Assembly: GCF_000002235.5 (NCBI RefSeq)
Contig: NW_022145599.1
Span: 6,598,781-6,662,780, forward strand
Origin: Strongylocentrotus purpuratus
Lineage: Eukaryota; Echinodermata; Echinoidea; Camarodonta; Strongylocentrotidae
Direction of reading: 5' to 3'
Length of the DNA stretch: 64,000 nucleotides
Position 1 is the stretch's first letter, and each line of letters starts with the position of its first letter. The position numbers were made by a program, and so were the translations under genes. This document shows positions 38,601 through 47,300 of the stretch, in pieces. The notes below the pieces were generated by a model. That model did no database searches and was not told where the DNA came from. It was given only the letters and a program-made list of their open reading frames with translations.

Positions 38601-41600
38601 GAAAAAACTGACTCTATCATCTGTGTGTCTTTATTTGTTTATTATGTAACATATATATTAGAAATAATTTTTGCAAAGTAAAGCATTTTCATTGCGCATT
38701 AAATTGATCCAAATATTTAAAACTTCAAACATTTAAATGTATTTGTTGTAAAGAACTGTAAAGAAAGAGATCATACAAATATTTCTACATTTCCATAAAT
38801 ATGTTTAAAACTTATTTTTTTTCCAGCTATGCCTATCACTATAATTTATAACAAACATAATCAATGCTGTGATGGATTTTCCTCAAAAGTCAGATAAATA
38901 TACATTGTAGGTACATGTACATGGTATTTAAATATAATGTCAATATGCTCATCATTCTAAGGAGCATTTGAGTTTTGAAACCAGACAGGAATATCTGTTG
39001 ACACTAACCAAGTATTGTACATGTTTCCACCACAAGAGGGCAGCAATCTCAAAGCATTTCAGCTCTTTGAGAGTGACCATATAGCCTGTGCTGTGTTGAC
39101 ACAGATCTAATTCTTTGTACTTGTGATTGTGTGATACAATATATTCTGAAAATAAATGTCACTGATGAATGAAGGTCCTACGTGTTTGATCTGATCCTCA
39201 ATCAATTAATGTCCAAGTAAATGTGGCTTTTGCAAATTACAAGTATGAACATTGAAATCAGAATATGCCTAGTCATCAAATAAGTGATTAAAATTCTCAA
39301 TGACTTGCATTTTTAAAAGATATGGATGGTATTGCACCACCATACTGGGAACACAACCATATGTACATAAAAACGAAAATCAAAACAGAACCATTTAGCT
39401 ATTTTGTTATTCAGGAGCAAGGTATCTACAGTGTACTTTCTAGAAGACTGATTTTAACACATTTGTTGGTAAGAAGAATTTTCTGTGTTTTCTTAAGAAA
39501 TAAAAATAATAATATTAAAAACTTGTTTCTCAATTCACATGTGGGGTTTCAGCATAATATACTGGAAAGCGTTGTACTGGTAATTAAAATCTAACTACGT
39601 TGTACATGTACATGTACATGTACCTGTCAAATTTGGGTTGTACATAAACTACATACATTGCTCTTTATTTTGATATAGCCTCATTTCTCAGGAAAAAGTC
39701 ATACATGTATGTACGTGTAGGTAAAAACAAGTTGGTACATGCATGTACATGTATGATTTACCAAATACGGTACTGTATGGTACATGTAAATATATATCTA
39801 CTCTTACATGTACATATTTTTAGAAATAGAAGTACAAACTAAATAGGACGGTTGAGGAAAATGTTGGTTGATAAAGAGAAGCATTTATTTGTAGGCCTAC
39901 TCAATGTCATCATGAAAATCAAAAAACTGTAGTAGAGTTAACTGAGAATATATATACATGACATGTATACTGGTAACTCTGCTACAAATATTGTTAAATG
40001 CCAATGAATTGATTCATCCAGCAAGGGTACATGTAAGTAAATTCAAACTTATTTAAAATGCTAGGACCATGACTTTGGTGTTTCTTTTACCAGTGGTAAA
40101 GACTAAAGTGATTATTGCCATCCCCTCACAAGCTACATGTACATGTATCATATTGGCCAATGCCCTGTGACTGAATATACATGTACCTTCAAGGTCTCTA
40201 CCATTTAAAAAATATATATCTTTAATCATTCATTTCTCATCAAATATTCACATTTTTTATTGATTTATTAATTAATTTTGCTTTGTTTTTTACTTAGCAA
40301 CTTTTTTAGAGAAAAAGTGACGTACCAGTTGAAGTTGTACATGCATCATGAACCTAGCTTTAGTTGGAAGGACTTTTAAAATCAATAATAAAACCTTTAC
40401 TTTTAAATGAGGAAAAAATCATAGCCAAGAAGATAGAAATTATATTTGGTGAAAAATAAATAACAGGGGACCCATTGTACAATGTAGGTACATGTAGTAA
40501 TTCACATACCAAGCATGAGTACTTTCTCTTCACCATGTTGAATCAACGATATATATACAACATGGGATGAATTGAGTAAGGACAAGGAATCACCCTTTTC
40601 CCCATTAAAAAATTCTTCAAATTATCATTTCAAGTGGTTGTCTGGATGCCCAGAGGAGTCGAAAAAATTGTACATGTAAGTCAAAATTGAACAACTTCCT
40701 AACATTTACATTTCAAAAAAATGTGCCCCAACCAGCTGTTTGAATCGTTTTCCTATGCAGGCTCTGGAGCTCCATCTCCTTTGGCGGCGGAACTCCTTGG
40801 AGTTACATGACTATATGAAGGGGTGACCAAACTTCGCGGACATTTTAGAACATATTACAAAATGTGATATTCGATCTATGATTTCTCATATTCTACACAA
40901 ATTTATTTATTTCAATTATTACCAAATGGACGGCAAAGGTTTTTACTACAAATTGGTTCAACTAGAAAATTTATCGTCGAAGGATTTCGGAGATATCGTG
41001 ATCTAAAAATTTGATGTCCGATCGTGCGTGCGTGCTGCATCTAAAAAAGTCTTAAAAACAGCAAGAACTAACTTAACACAAGGGGTTTACAGCTGATTAT
41101 ACAAAACTGTGATCCATCAAAAATAAGGAAATTTCAGAATTTGCATGGCAAGATATCATACTGTACAATCAGTCGGTACTGCTTATTACTTACAATTTTG
41201 AGGATATCTGCTCTCAAATCAAAATGAAAGATTTGCAGACCCTTATCAGTAAGTTAGCAATTTTTCGGGACGGACGCAAATGATTGCAAAAATTGGCTGA
41301 TCTTTTGTCAATATTTTCACAATTTCGCACCCAATCACAAAGAAAATTTCCTCTCTGAGTAGTTTTATGTTCCTCTTTCCATTGGTGATATCAGATTTCA
41401 AAATCTTACTGATTTTTTTGAGATAGCAAACTTAGATTACCCACAGACTTTGGTCACACCACCGTACTAGGCCGACTAGCACCAAAGTCTCCTCGTAAAT
41501 GAAGATATCCTTGTAAACGTGGACAAAATGCGTCCTAAAAATTAGGATCGTCCGCGCTCTGCAGGTTGGGGGTTATCGATCTTGATCTGCGTGCTGGAAA

Positions 41601-42175
41601 TGCGAAAAACAGATTTTGTGTAACCTAATAAAATATCCCCAGTTTATCGTCTACTTTAATGGGTTGTCTGTCTTCCCGAAGATTTATCGCTCATATTAAT
41701 GTGAAAGTCTCTGTACAAAGTCAATGTGAAATGCGTAAAGAGAATCATTGCGGAATTGGTTTTTGGCATCGCCAACACGTGGATCGGAAATCAGAATCGT
41801 CAGTGAAAATGGGACTAGTCTAGATCTAGACCTAGATCTAGAATCTATCCTTATTTTTGCGGACCCATCTGTCCCGAAGACCAGTGGACCAGCGCCACTA
41901 CCACCCCATGCTCATTCACTCAGACTCGGCCCAGCCATAAATTAAGCTCAGTCACTCAGAGTCAGACTCAGTCTCTCTCTCAGCTCAGCTCTCTCACACT
42001 CCATCTCAGAGACTAGACTCGGACGTCGACTCGCCCTCGGCCTCGGCCCGCGCCCGGGCCTGCGGCCGGTCACATTCATTCATCATTCATCATCATCATG
42101 TTTTTAACGACTACAAAGTATACAAGTCATAGTTCATAGCACTTACATCCTGTCTTCTTCTAATTCAAAGTCCAT
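26372..42175 (-). CDS. PICK1: PICK1: PDZ and BAR domain protein interacting with PKC
   Basis: Nine minus-strand exons join in frame (1239 nt) to 412 aa, close to the roughly 415 aa of vertebrate PICK1. Residues about 18-100 form the PDZ domain, with the ligand loop KDSQNLVGISIGG and the CPC motif at 40-42. Residues about 140-350 form the BAR/arfaptin dimer (e.g. RLYKGLMDHTKKLLKIFYEM, KFGIRLLRTVKP). The tail carries 14 consecutive Glu (about 380-393), longer than in mammals, matching the family's acidic C-terminus. In animals PICK1 binds PKC-alpha and receptor C-termini and shapes membranes in vesicle traffic; the role here is by family. All introns are GT-AG. Intron 1 is 8.6 kb. The introns hold many transposable elements. 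Confidence 0.97.
26734..27393. mobile_element. Foldback element with a SINE inside (PICK1 intron 8)
   Basis: The left arm CATGTCTGCGAGTGCATTAG and right arm CTAATGCACTCGCAAACATG are inverted. The match extends about 80 bp with divergence ('gcaggttaagtcaaaatg' versus its complement). The right part adds a second 'gtgcattagtga' copy at 27260. A SINE tail sits within it at about 26815-26940. Confidence 0.75.
26815..26940 (+). mobile_element. 5'-truncated SINE, tail only
   Basis: 'aaggcattaattctcattac', 'caggtccctcggagaggacc' and 'taaaataaccaccacca' match the 3' part of the SINE at 29312-29535. The tRNA-like head is missing, so this copy is 5'-truncated as expected of target-primed insertion. 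Confidence 0.8.
27522..27616 (-). CDS. PICK1: PICK1 exon 8 (BAR)
   Basis: 95 nt encoding LILRCRQEARARFAKLRSDV and MVKMELLDQKH; acceptor TTTACAG, donor ATG|GTAATT (a weaker donor). Confidence 0.95.
28254..28354 (-). CDS. PICK1: PICK1 exon 7 (BAR)
   Basis: 101 nt encoding SYCLKVKEMDDEEYAYATLG and EPLYRVETGNYEY; donor TAG|GTAAGG. Confidence 0.95.
28490..28638. mobile_element. MITE with GTTTCAC termini (PICK1 intron 6)
   Basis: The poly-G then GGGGGGCGTTTCACAAAA end is mirrored by CTTAGTGAAATGCCCCCC. The interior includes 'ttcgattggttatcagcag'. Its termini resemble other GGGG-TGTTTCA elements in the window. Confidence 0.7.
29141..29233 (-). CDS. PICK1: PICK1 exon 6 (BAR)
   Basis: 93 nt encoding MLSDLGTFLTKAIPDTKLTI and KKYADTKFEYL; donor CTG|GTGAGT. 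Confidence 0.95.
29312..29535 (+). mobile_element. tRNA-Met-derived SINE (PICK1 intron 5)
   Basis: The head reads like an elongator tRNA-Met: A-box-like GTTAGCTCAGTTGGTAG, anticodon-loop-like CTCATAATCT (CAT), and B-box-like GGGTTCAAAAC. The anticodon arm carries an internal duplication ('cagtggtctcagccagtggt'). A non-tRNA body and an (ACC)n-type tail follow. It is a SINE, not a functional tRNA gene, because the acceptor stem is absent and the arm is duplicated. Confidence 0.85.
30182..30315 (-). CDS. PICK1: PICK1 exon 5 (BAR)
   Basis: 134 nt encoding FGDIFCLIGAREIQPKASDA then FTKFGDAHRNMEKFGIRLLR. Acceptor TGAACAG, donor CCA|GTAAGG. Confidence 0.95.
30633..30897. mobile_element. piggyBac-type MITE, TTAA target (PICK1 intron 4)
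   Basis: The ends AGGGTGTGTAGCATG and CATGCTACACCCCCT are inverted repeats, each flanked by TTAA (30629-30632 and 30898-30901). TTAA duplication is diagnostic of piggyBac-like transposition. 265 bp, non-coding, more GC-rich than its surroundings. Confidence 0.82.
30984..31100 (-). CDS. PICK1: PICK1 exon 4 (BAR)
   Basis: 117 nt encoding VLIKRLDELNKTSRLYKGLM and DHTKKLLKIFYEMSSTHR; donor GAG|GTAAGC. Confidence 0.95.
31709..31865 (-). CDS. PICK1: PICK1 exon 3
   Basis: 157 nt: last PDZ strand, linker and start of the BAR domain (GLDIALKKAKHRMVENLSSS, ADALGLSRAILCN). Acceptor TTGCTAG, donor ATG|GTAAGT. Confidence 0.95.
31973..32145. mobile_element. Mariner-like MITE (PICK1 intron 2)
   Basis: CAGTCAAACCTG and CAGGTTTGACTG are exact inverted termini flanked by TA on both sides. 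Internal 'gtctacagtgacc' and 'gtagacaggt' motifs are repeated in both orientations. Confidence 0.8.
32629..32929. mobile_element. 301-bp MITE, copy 2 (PICK1 intron 2)
   Basis: Same family and same length as 24835-25135, in inverted relation over much of the interior. Ends AGGCCTGTCTTCATCAGCT and AGCTGATGAGGACAAGCCT. Confidence 0.88.
33003..33319. mobile_element. MITE abutting the PICK1 exon 2 donor
   Basis: The ends GGGGGTGTTTCACAAAGATC and GATCTTTGTGAAACACCCCC are inverted repeats. The inner arms ('ctaagttgaatttatctcta', 'tccaacttagagttaag') also pair. Only 23 bp separate it from the exon. Confidence 0.85.
33343..33583 (-). CDS. PICK1: PICK1 exon 2 (PDZ domain)
   Basis: 241 nt encoding most of the PDZ domain including NLVGISIGGG, the CPC motif and YIVQVFDNTPAA. 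Acceptor TATTTTCAG, donor AAG|GTATGT. Transposable elements abut both sides. Confidence 0.95.
33590..33850 (-). mobile_element. SINE abutting the PICK1 exon 2 acceptor
   Basis: On the minus strand: a B-box-like remnant (GCGATTTGAAGCC), 'cctttggcaagacattgatc', 'aatgggtacctggcag', and a tail AGTGCTATATAAAAA followed by (TTA)n, which runs to within about 6 bp of the exon. The same core occurs at 58235-58440. The head is truncated. Confidence 0.75.
34125..34500 (+). mobile_element. 5'-truncated LINE with (TTA)n tail (PICK1 intron 1)
   Basis: After the ORF2 end comes about 270 bp of 3' UTR, finishing 'gcgctatataaaaatgactt' and TATTATTATT. The terminal GCGCTATATAAAAA-TTATTATT motif matches the tails of the SINEs at 33590 and 58235. 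Confidence 0.82.
34131..34226 (+). pseudogene. C-terminal end of a non-LTR retrotransposon ORF2
   Basis: The frame reads VLLWNNLPLNIRNAPTVDSF then KSHLKTFMFIQ and stop. This is the typical end of LINE reverse-transcriptase ORFs (WNxLPxxIRxAxTxxxFKxxLK). Everything upstream of about 34125 is missing, so the copy is 5'-truncated and inactive. Confidence 0.85.
34643..34826. mobile_element. hAT-type MITE with 8-bp duplication (PICK1 intron 1)
   Basis: The ends CAGGGGAAAAATA and TATTTTTCCCTG are inverted and flanked by a perfect TCCCTTTA duplication (34635-34642, 34827-34834). 184 bp, non-coding. Confidence 0.88.
34850..40700. repeat. Scattered TACATGTA / ACATGT-rich tract in PICK1 intron 1
   Basis: The self-complementary words TACATGTA and ACATGT recur many times, for example at 34857, 34990, 36488-36510, 39601-39625, 39700-39790, 40135 and 40490, sometimes as short (ACATGT)n runs. 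The rest of this interval is unremarkable AT-rich intron with no supported gene. Confidence 0.6.
35578..35725. repeat. CT/GTCT microsatellite (PICK1 intron 1)
   Basis: (CT)n and (TCTG)n runs with an 11-C tract at about 35680. Confidence 0.95.
41459..41775. mobile_element. Degraded MITE, related to the copy at 47877
   Basis: 'cctcgtaaatgaagatatcc' and 'gtggacaaaatgcgtcctaa' match the right end of 47877-48312. 'atgtgaaagtctctgtacaa' matches its middle in inverted order. One terminus is degraded. Confidence 0.65.
41810..42075. repeat. CTCAG/CTCGG imperfect repeat next to PICK1 exon 1
   Basis: Contains a nested palindromic run (TAGATCTAGA motifs at 41819-41843), then a region of CTCAGACTCGG-like repeats ending in CpG-rich sequence (about 42020-42065). 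It lies just inside intron 1, so it may be part of a CpG-rich promoter/first-intron region. Confidence 0.5.
42147..42175 (-). CDS. PICK1: PICK1 coding exon 1
   Basis: Encodes MDFELEEDR plus two bases; donor AT|GTAAGT. The short acidic start parallels the vertebrate N-terminus (acidic residues before the PDZ domain). Any non-coding upstream exon was not identified. Confidence 0.85.
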
Positions 42176-43090
42176 GCTGCTGCTCTAGATCACGAAATTG
42201 GATAAAAACAGCCCGTTATATTGATAAAGACAACTAAACAAAAGATGTTTCGTCACTTTTCCATCTGCGCCAGCTGTTTACGTACATGTACAGATGCATC
42301 GCATTTGCACTTGCACGGTTGAACCTAGCCACCCCCAAAAAGGTCAATATTGGTATGGTGGCTTGAACTTGAGTGGACAATGTTTTTACTTTTGTTATTA
42401 TGTTGAGCAAATTCACTCGGAGTCTGGATCGGGTTTGCAGGGTATGGGAACAAATTGAGTGAACTGTCCCTAATATGCTCATTCAAAACAAATCTACTTC
42501 GTGGATCCGTATCTTCAGCATATCACAATGGAATTTAAAAAAATCCAAAAAAAAATCCAAAAAAAAGATGAACATGACGGGTATATAGCTAAAATATGAA
42601 TCTACGATTATAGCCATGGTGTTGAGTATTTTAAACGGGGTCCTAGTCAGTGTCGGTGACCAAGTGATAACCCTCACAGATAGGAGTAATTTTTTGTTTC
42701 TCCAATGAAAAATGGCAACGTCACGCCAGTCAGGGCTTTGAATTCACGACCTCCCTATAAATGCTCCAGTTAGCTCATTAGCTGCTATCGGACAGAAATA
42801 ACCGTCTGATATGGGTCATTTCTTTAATAAAACTGACATTTGTTGACATTCCCAATACATAATCTATAATCGGAGGTCTAGTGGAGCCAGACGTAGTCTC
42901 AATGGAACAACCTACAATATACACCGAAGCTTTTGGTCTAGGTTGAAGCCTAGCTGTTCCTTGCGCCATTATGAGGTAACTAGTGGTTGCCCAATATATA
43001 TGAACGGAACTACGGTTGCTATTAACCCTCATCCTATAAACCTTTGACAAAACGAATCCCGTTGTCACCCCGGCCATGGCCATTCTAAAT
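42176..43090. other. Upstream flank of PICK1, no feature recognised
   Basis: The PICK1 promoter should lie here but I see no convincing TATA or CCAAT arrangement. A minus-strand open frame of about 100 codons (42778-43083) has no recognised domain and is not called. Confidence 0.35.
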
Positions 43091-43281
43091 TTTTCACCTC
43101 ACATTTTTCATGAAAAGGGGCATTGATCAGATTCTAAAGGCATTCGGAGGTGAAAGGGGGGTTTTGTGAGAAGGGGAAGTGGTTCTTATTAAAAAGAAAA
43201 AGAGGCACATGTTGAAATTAACGGGGCACTTATCTATTTGTTTCCAATCACAGTAAAAATGACATTATACATTGTTGTAAT

Positions 43282-43732
43282 GAGGCGCGTACACAGGGGG
43301 GGGGGGGTTGGGGGTTAACCCCCCCCCCCTTGGTATTTTTTTGCGTGTAAACTCCCCAATAACCCCCCCTTTTGATTTTTTTTTTTAATTAAAAAAAAAA
43401 AAAAAAAAAATTCCCATGGCTGACCTGAAAAAGCTGACCTTACCCCCCCCCCCAACAGAGCAAAATGTCAAATTTTCAAATTTCGAGACCCCCCCCCCCC
43501 CCAAAAAAAAAAGAGTGACCTCTTACCCCCCCCCCCCCCCTCCCCCGCTTATTCAGCGTCTGGCTGAGTCGTTGCGATTTTTTTTTGGAACCCCCGCCCC
43601 CAAAAAAACAAAAAAAGTGACCTCTTACCCCCCGCTTATTCAGCGGCTGACTGAGTCGTTGCGAAATTTTCGGCCCGATTTATAAATGTTAAACCCCCCC
43701 CCCCCCTTGAAAAAATCCTGCGTACGCGCCTG
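43282..43732. mobile_element. hAT-type element, family 2, 8-bp duplication
   Basis: The ends GAGGCGCGTACACAGG and CCTGCGTACGCGCCTG are near-exact inverted repeats flanked by GTTGTAAT (43274-43281, 43733-43740). The interior has poly-G/poly-C tracts and two copies of 'gcttattcagcgnctgnctg'. 451 bp, non-coding. Confidence 0.88.
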
Positions 43733-44372
43733 GTTGTAATACATAAATAGGCAAAGAAAAATACATTGAAATATATACATTTATACAAAATATTTAAAAA
43801 AAGAAGAAGAAGAAAAAAAGAAGAAAAAGAAGACATGATTAAATCTACTAAGAGTACAGGATGAAAAAAGGTTGCATCCGTAAAATCCACATGGGATTGA
43901 TGAATGGGCGCACCCTGAGCGCGTCAGAATGAAATTTAACAATAAAAAGCTCAGTCAGCTGGAGAAGAGTAAAGGGATAAACAACGTTTGCAATATATAA
44001 TTTAAGAATATCTATACAAAGACAAGAAGTGGGTAATAATGAAAAAGAGAAGGGGCACATACAAGAGGAAAAAAAGCACTTTTATTAGGACGGAAAAGGG
44101 GAACGTTTCAAAATAAAAGGGGCATTTATTAGAGGTGAAAAAGTACGCTCATCACAATGAAAAGAGCATTTATCAGGATGGGAAGGGCCCGACCCCCCCC
44201 CCCCGCATTCCATTCCCCCACTCCGGGAAACGGAGAGACCGCATTCATGTTCCCAAAATCTTCGGTAAAGGGGTACTTTTTACGCAACAAAGCCGGACGG
44301 CTCGTAATACACAAAATATCAGCTTTCAAAGGGAAGGACCCTGGGGAGGGGATACTCAGATTTGGTTTGGAC

Positions 44373-44603
44373 GGGGTGTGCCGCTCAAGCCTCGAAAATC
44401 CTATCCATTATAAGGGGTCATTTTGGGTCATTTTTCAAAATGTTTGGGTATTTTTCGGATATTTGCATGGCTAACACCCAAAATTTAGGCAAATTTTGCA
44501 ATTAAAAAAAAAGGACCCATTTTTAATGGTATTTTTGTTAAAAGTAGGACCCATGTTTAGGGATGTTTTGTGAAAAAGTCACCCATTAGAGCGGCACACC
44601 CCC
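44373..44603. mobile_element. MITE with GGGTGTGCCGCTC termini
   Basis: The left end GGGGTGTGCCGCTC and right end GAGCGGCACACCCCC are inverted. The interior is made of diverged 'gggtcattttt' and 'aaaaggaccca' words. Confidence 0.75.
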
Positions 44604-44705
44604 GTATGGGGGGGGGGGGGGGACATGCATACGGCGCAGGCCGGGTGGGACGAAATGCGAGGAACTACTAGCGTAATACGCAAAAACGTTTAGGGGAGAG
44701 GGGCA

Positions 44706-45053
44706 ATGGCGGATCCAGCCCCCTCCCCCCCCCCCCCCCTGGGGAAAAAACGTGTCATACAGGGGGAGGGTGCGATTTTTCAAATTTCCGAGGCCCCCCC
44801 TAAACAAAATAAAAAATAATAGTGCACACTACCCCCTCCCCCCCCCCCCCCCGCACTGAGCGAAATATTGGAAGGCACGATTTTCAAATTTCAGCACACT
44901 AAATTTCAAATCGATTTCAAGTTTGCCCCCCCCCCCCTCCCCCGCACTGAGCGAAATATTGGCCTGCACGATTTTTTTAAATTTCAGCACACTAAATTTC
45001 AAATTGATTTCAAGTTTGCCCCCCCCCCCTAAGAAATCCTGGATCCGCGCCTG
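44706..45053. mobile_element. hAT-type fragment, family 1
   Basis: CAATGGCGGATCCAG at the left and CCTGGATCCGCGCCTG at the right match the family of 1590-4819. Internal 'gcactgagcgaaatattgg' and 'aaatttcagcacactaaatt' are each duplicated. The flanks show no 8-bp duplication, so this may be a rearranged copy. Confidence 0.7.
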
Positions 45054-45109
45054 TCCCGCGGAACGTTTTTTAAAGTGCGGGGGGGGGGGCTAAGGTATTA
45101 ATGATCAGG

Positions 45110-45345
45110 TAGAGCGTAAATTTGCATGGAGTCCATGGGCAAGGGGTAGAGCCCTCGAAAGCTCAGGGGTTTTAGGCATTCAATTACAGTCAGATGAGTA
45201 TATTTCGCTATTTGTGGTACTGGGAGGTAACTAATTGGCCTGGGGTCCAGGTGGCCGAGCCCCCGGAAGCTCAGGGGTTAGGCATTTAATTACGGTCAGA
45301 TGAGCATATTTTGATACCTCATTTGTGACTCTGGCAGGCACTATT
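45110..45345. repeat. ~120-bp direct duplication, shared with 2080-2190
   Basis: 'agctcaggggttttaggcat' with 'ttacagtcagatgagtatat' occurs twice here. It also occurs reverse-complemented near 2080-2140, inside the large hAT element. Confidence 0.65.
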
Positions 45346-45862
45346 CTTTCTTTCTTATCATTAGGAAAAGGGGCACTTAGTACAAAGGAAAAAGGGCACA
45401 TGTGAAAATGTAAGGTGCGCTTATCCGAGTTAAAATGGAGGGTAGTTATTAAAAAGAGAGGCGGTACTTCTAACAAAGGAAAAGGGGCACTTGTCAAACT
45501 AAAAGGTGCACCTCTCAGATTTAAATAGGGCAATTATATCAGACTGGGGTGAAGGGGACACGTGTCAAAGGTGAAAAGCGGGCACTTCTCTTACCTGAAA
45601 AAGAGCAGTTATATAAGAATGGAAAATGTACATTTATTGCAAAGGAAAATGAGATCTTGTCGAAGGAAAAGGGGAACTAAATAGAGGTGAAAAGAAGAAG
45701 GAGCACTTTTACAATTTACTAGGCGCACTTTTCCTGTGTAAAAAGGGGCACTTTGTGGTACTAATTGAAAAAGTGGGCCTGGGGGCATTGTGCCCGTTGC
45801 CTCCCCCCACAGGAGGGAGGGCCACCTCTGACATCACTTATCCATGTATGTATGAAGCATCC

Positions 45863-46066
45863 AGGCGCGTACGCAGGGGGGGGGGGGGGGGTTGGGGGCT
45901 GAACCCTCCTTTGGTTTTTTTTTTTTTTTTTTTTAATTAAAAAAAGAAAGAAATTATACCAATGGCTGACCTAAAAAAGTTGACCTTACCCCCCCCCCCC
46001 CCCGCTTATTCAGCGGCTGGCTGAGTCGTTGCGATTTTTTTGGAACCAAAAAAAAAATGTCCTCTT

Positions 46067-46100
<34 letters not shown>

Positions 46101-46165
46101 CCCGCTTATTCAGCGGCTGGCTGAGTCGTTGAGAAATTTTCGGCCCGATTTAAAAATTTTGATCA
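45863..46165. mobile_element. hAT family 2, right end missing
   Basis: Starts CAGGCGCGTACGCAGG with a poly-G tract and includes two 'cttattcagcggctggctga' copies like 43282-43732. It then stops matching without a right terminus. Confidence 0.7.
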
Positions 46166-47088
46166 CCAGGTTTTTTTGCAAAGGCGCAAATCAATTTAAG
46201 CCAACTTTTACAAGCAGAGACATGCCGGAGCCGACAAAATCCGCTACTAAATGTTTTTATTTTGTTTTCGTTGGTTGCTTTCTTTCTTTTATTTGGGGAT
46301 TATACAGTGTAGGTCTACACTATATCTGTTCATGCACATTTTTTTCAATTTTATATGTTTTGCTTGTTTTGCCTGAGTAGCGGCACAAAAGTCATAAGAA
46401 ACTAAGATCATGCTAGGGACACGTACTGCAGTTTAATTTACCCAACTGTAAGACAAAAGAAAAAGCATGACCTATGTATACGTTTTTTGTGCAGAACAAA
46501 AAGGAAAAGAAAAATAGAAATATAAAATCTCAATGTCATTGAGAATGCTATAGTTTTGCGCAAAATTATTTGAAACATAACACAAAAAAGGCCTCGAACA
46601 TATTATTTTCCCAAGCCCATGCATGTACACTCTCCTTTGGTGACAGCGGAGCGATCGATTGCATGCTGTGACTTAAAAAATCATGCATAATTGCCAATGT
46701 TGCAATTGAACACTTTCCTCTGATAAACAAGTGTTTATGCTCCTACCAGTCTTTTTTTTTTACACACTAAAACATTTTTGAGAGTGTCTGTGACCAGGCG
46801 GACATGAAAAGTTTTATAATACGGTTTTACATTTTTACTCTTACACTACCATACTCTCAAGATGTCTTTATTTAGTAGCTTATTTTTTCTACAAGGTTGC
46901 CAATCAGTTTGTCGGTAATGAATAGTCAAGAAAATATAAATTGTTTTACAAATCTCTATTTAAAACAATAATTTCATGAATATTTCAAATATAAATTCGA
47001 CTCAAGTTCATGTTATATTATCTGGAAATTTTACAGTATACGTAATACCTCTTTTTTCAGTGAGTTTGTTGACAATCTTCAAATTGGC
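46166..47088. other. Upstream flank of RPL10, no feature recognised
   Basis: AT-rich unique sequence that should contain RPL10 control elements; none is identifiable by eye. Confidence 0.35.
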
Positions 47089-47114
47089 CTTTTCGTGAGC
47101 CTGTCTCATACAAG
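47089..47114 (+). other. RPL10: Possible RPL10 5'-UTR exon with a TOP-like start
   Basis: The acceptor TCTTACAG at 47268 lies only 9 nt before the RPL10 ATG, so an upstream non-coding exon is expected. The stretch beginning CTTTTCG and ending CATACAAG|GTACGA has a pyrimidine start typical of ribosomal-protein mRNAs and a donor. The assignment is a guess. Confidence 0.3.
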
Positions 47115-47277
47115 GTACGACAACCCGAAACTATTCCCTGAAAATCTAAGAAAATCCACGCAATCCCATTATGATTATGAATTTTATCAATTAGAATACA
47201 GTAATAAACACTTAATATATACGTTAACATAAATATTTAGCAATTATTTCTGTTTCTCTCTCTTACAGAAACCGAAA

Positions 47278-47300
47278 ATGGGACGTCGGCCGGCAAGATG
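47278..47300 (+). CDS. RPL10: RPL10 coding exon 1
   Basis: MGRRPAR plus two bases; donor TG|GTACGT. Preceded by acceptor TCTTACAG, implying a 5'-UTR intron. Confidence 0.95.

Larger units (their letters stand above)
43091..45790. repeat. Degenerate ~25-35 bp 'aaaaggggcact' repeat field
   Basis: Variants of 'gaaaaggggcacttatc' recur at 43110-43235, 44040-44185 and 45355-45775 in one orientation. The pieces look like one older array split by the hAT and MITE insertions between them. Confidence 0.65.

Noticed and set aside
42778..43083. 101-codon ORF upstream of PICK1
   Set aside because: No recognised domain, no splice partners found, and close to a repeat field.
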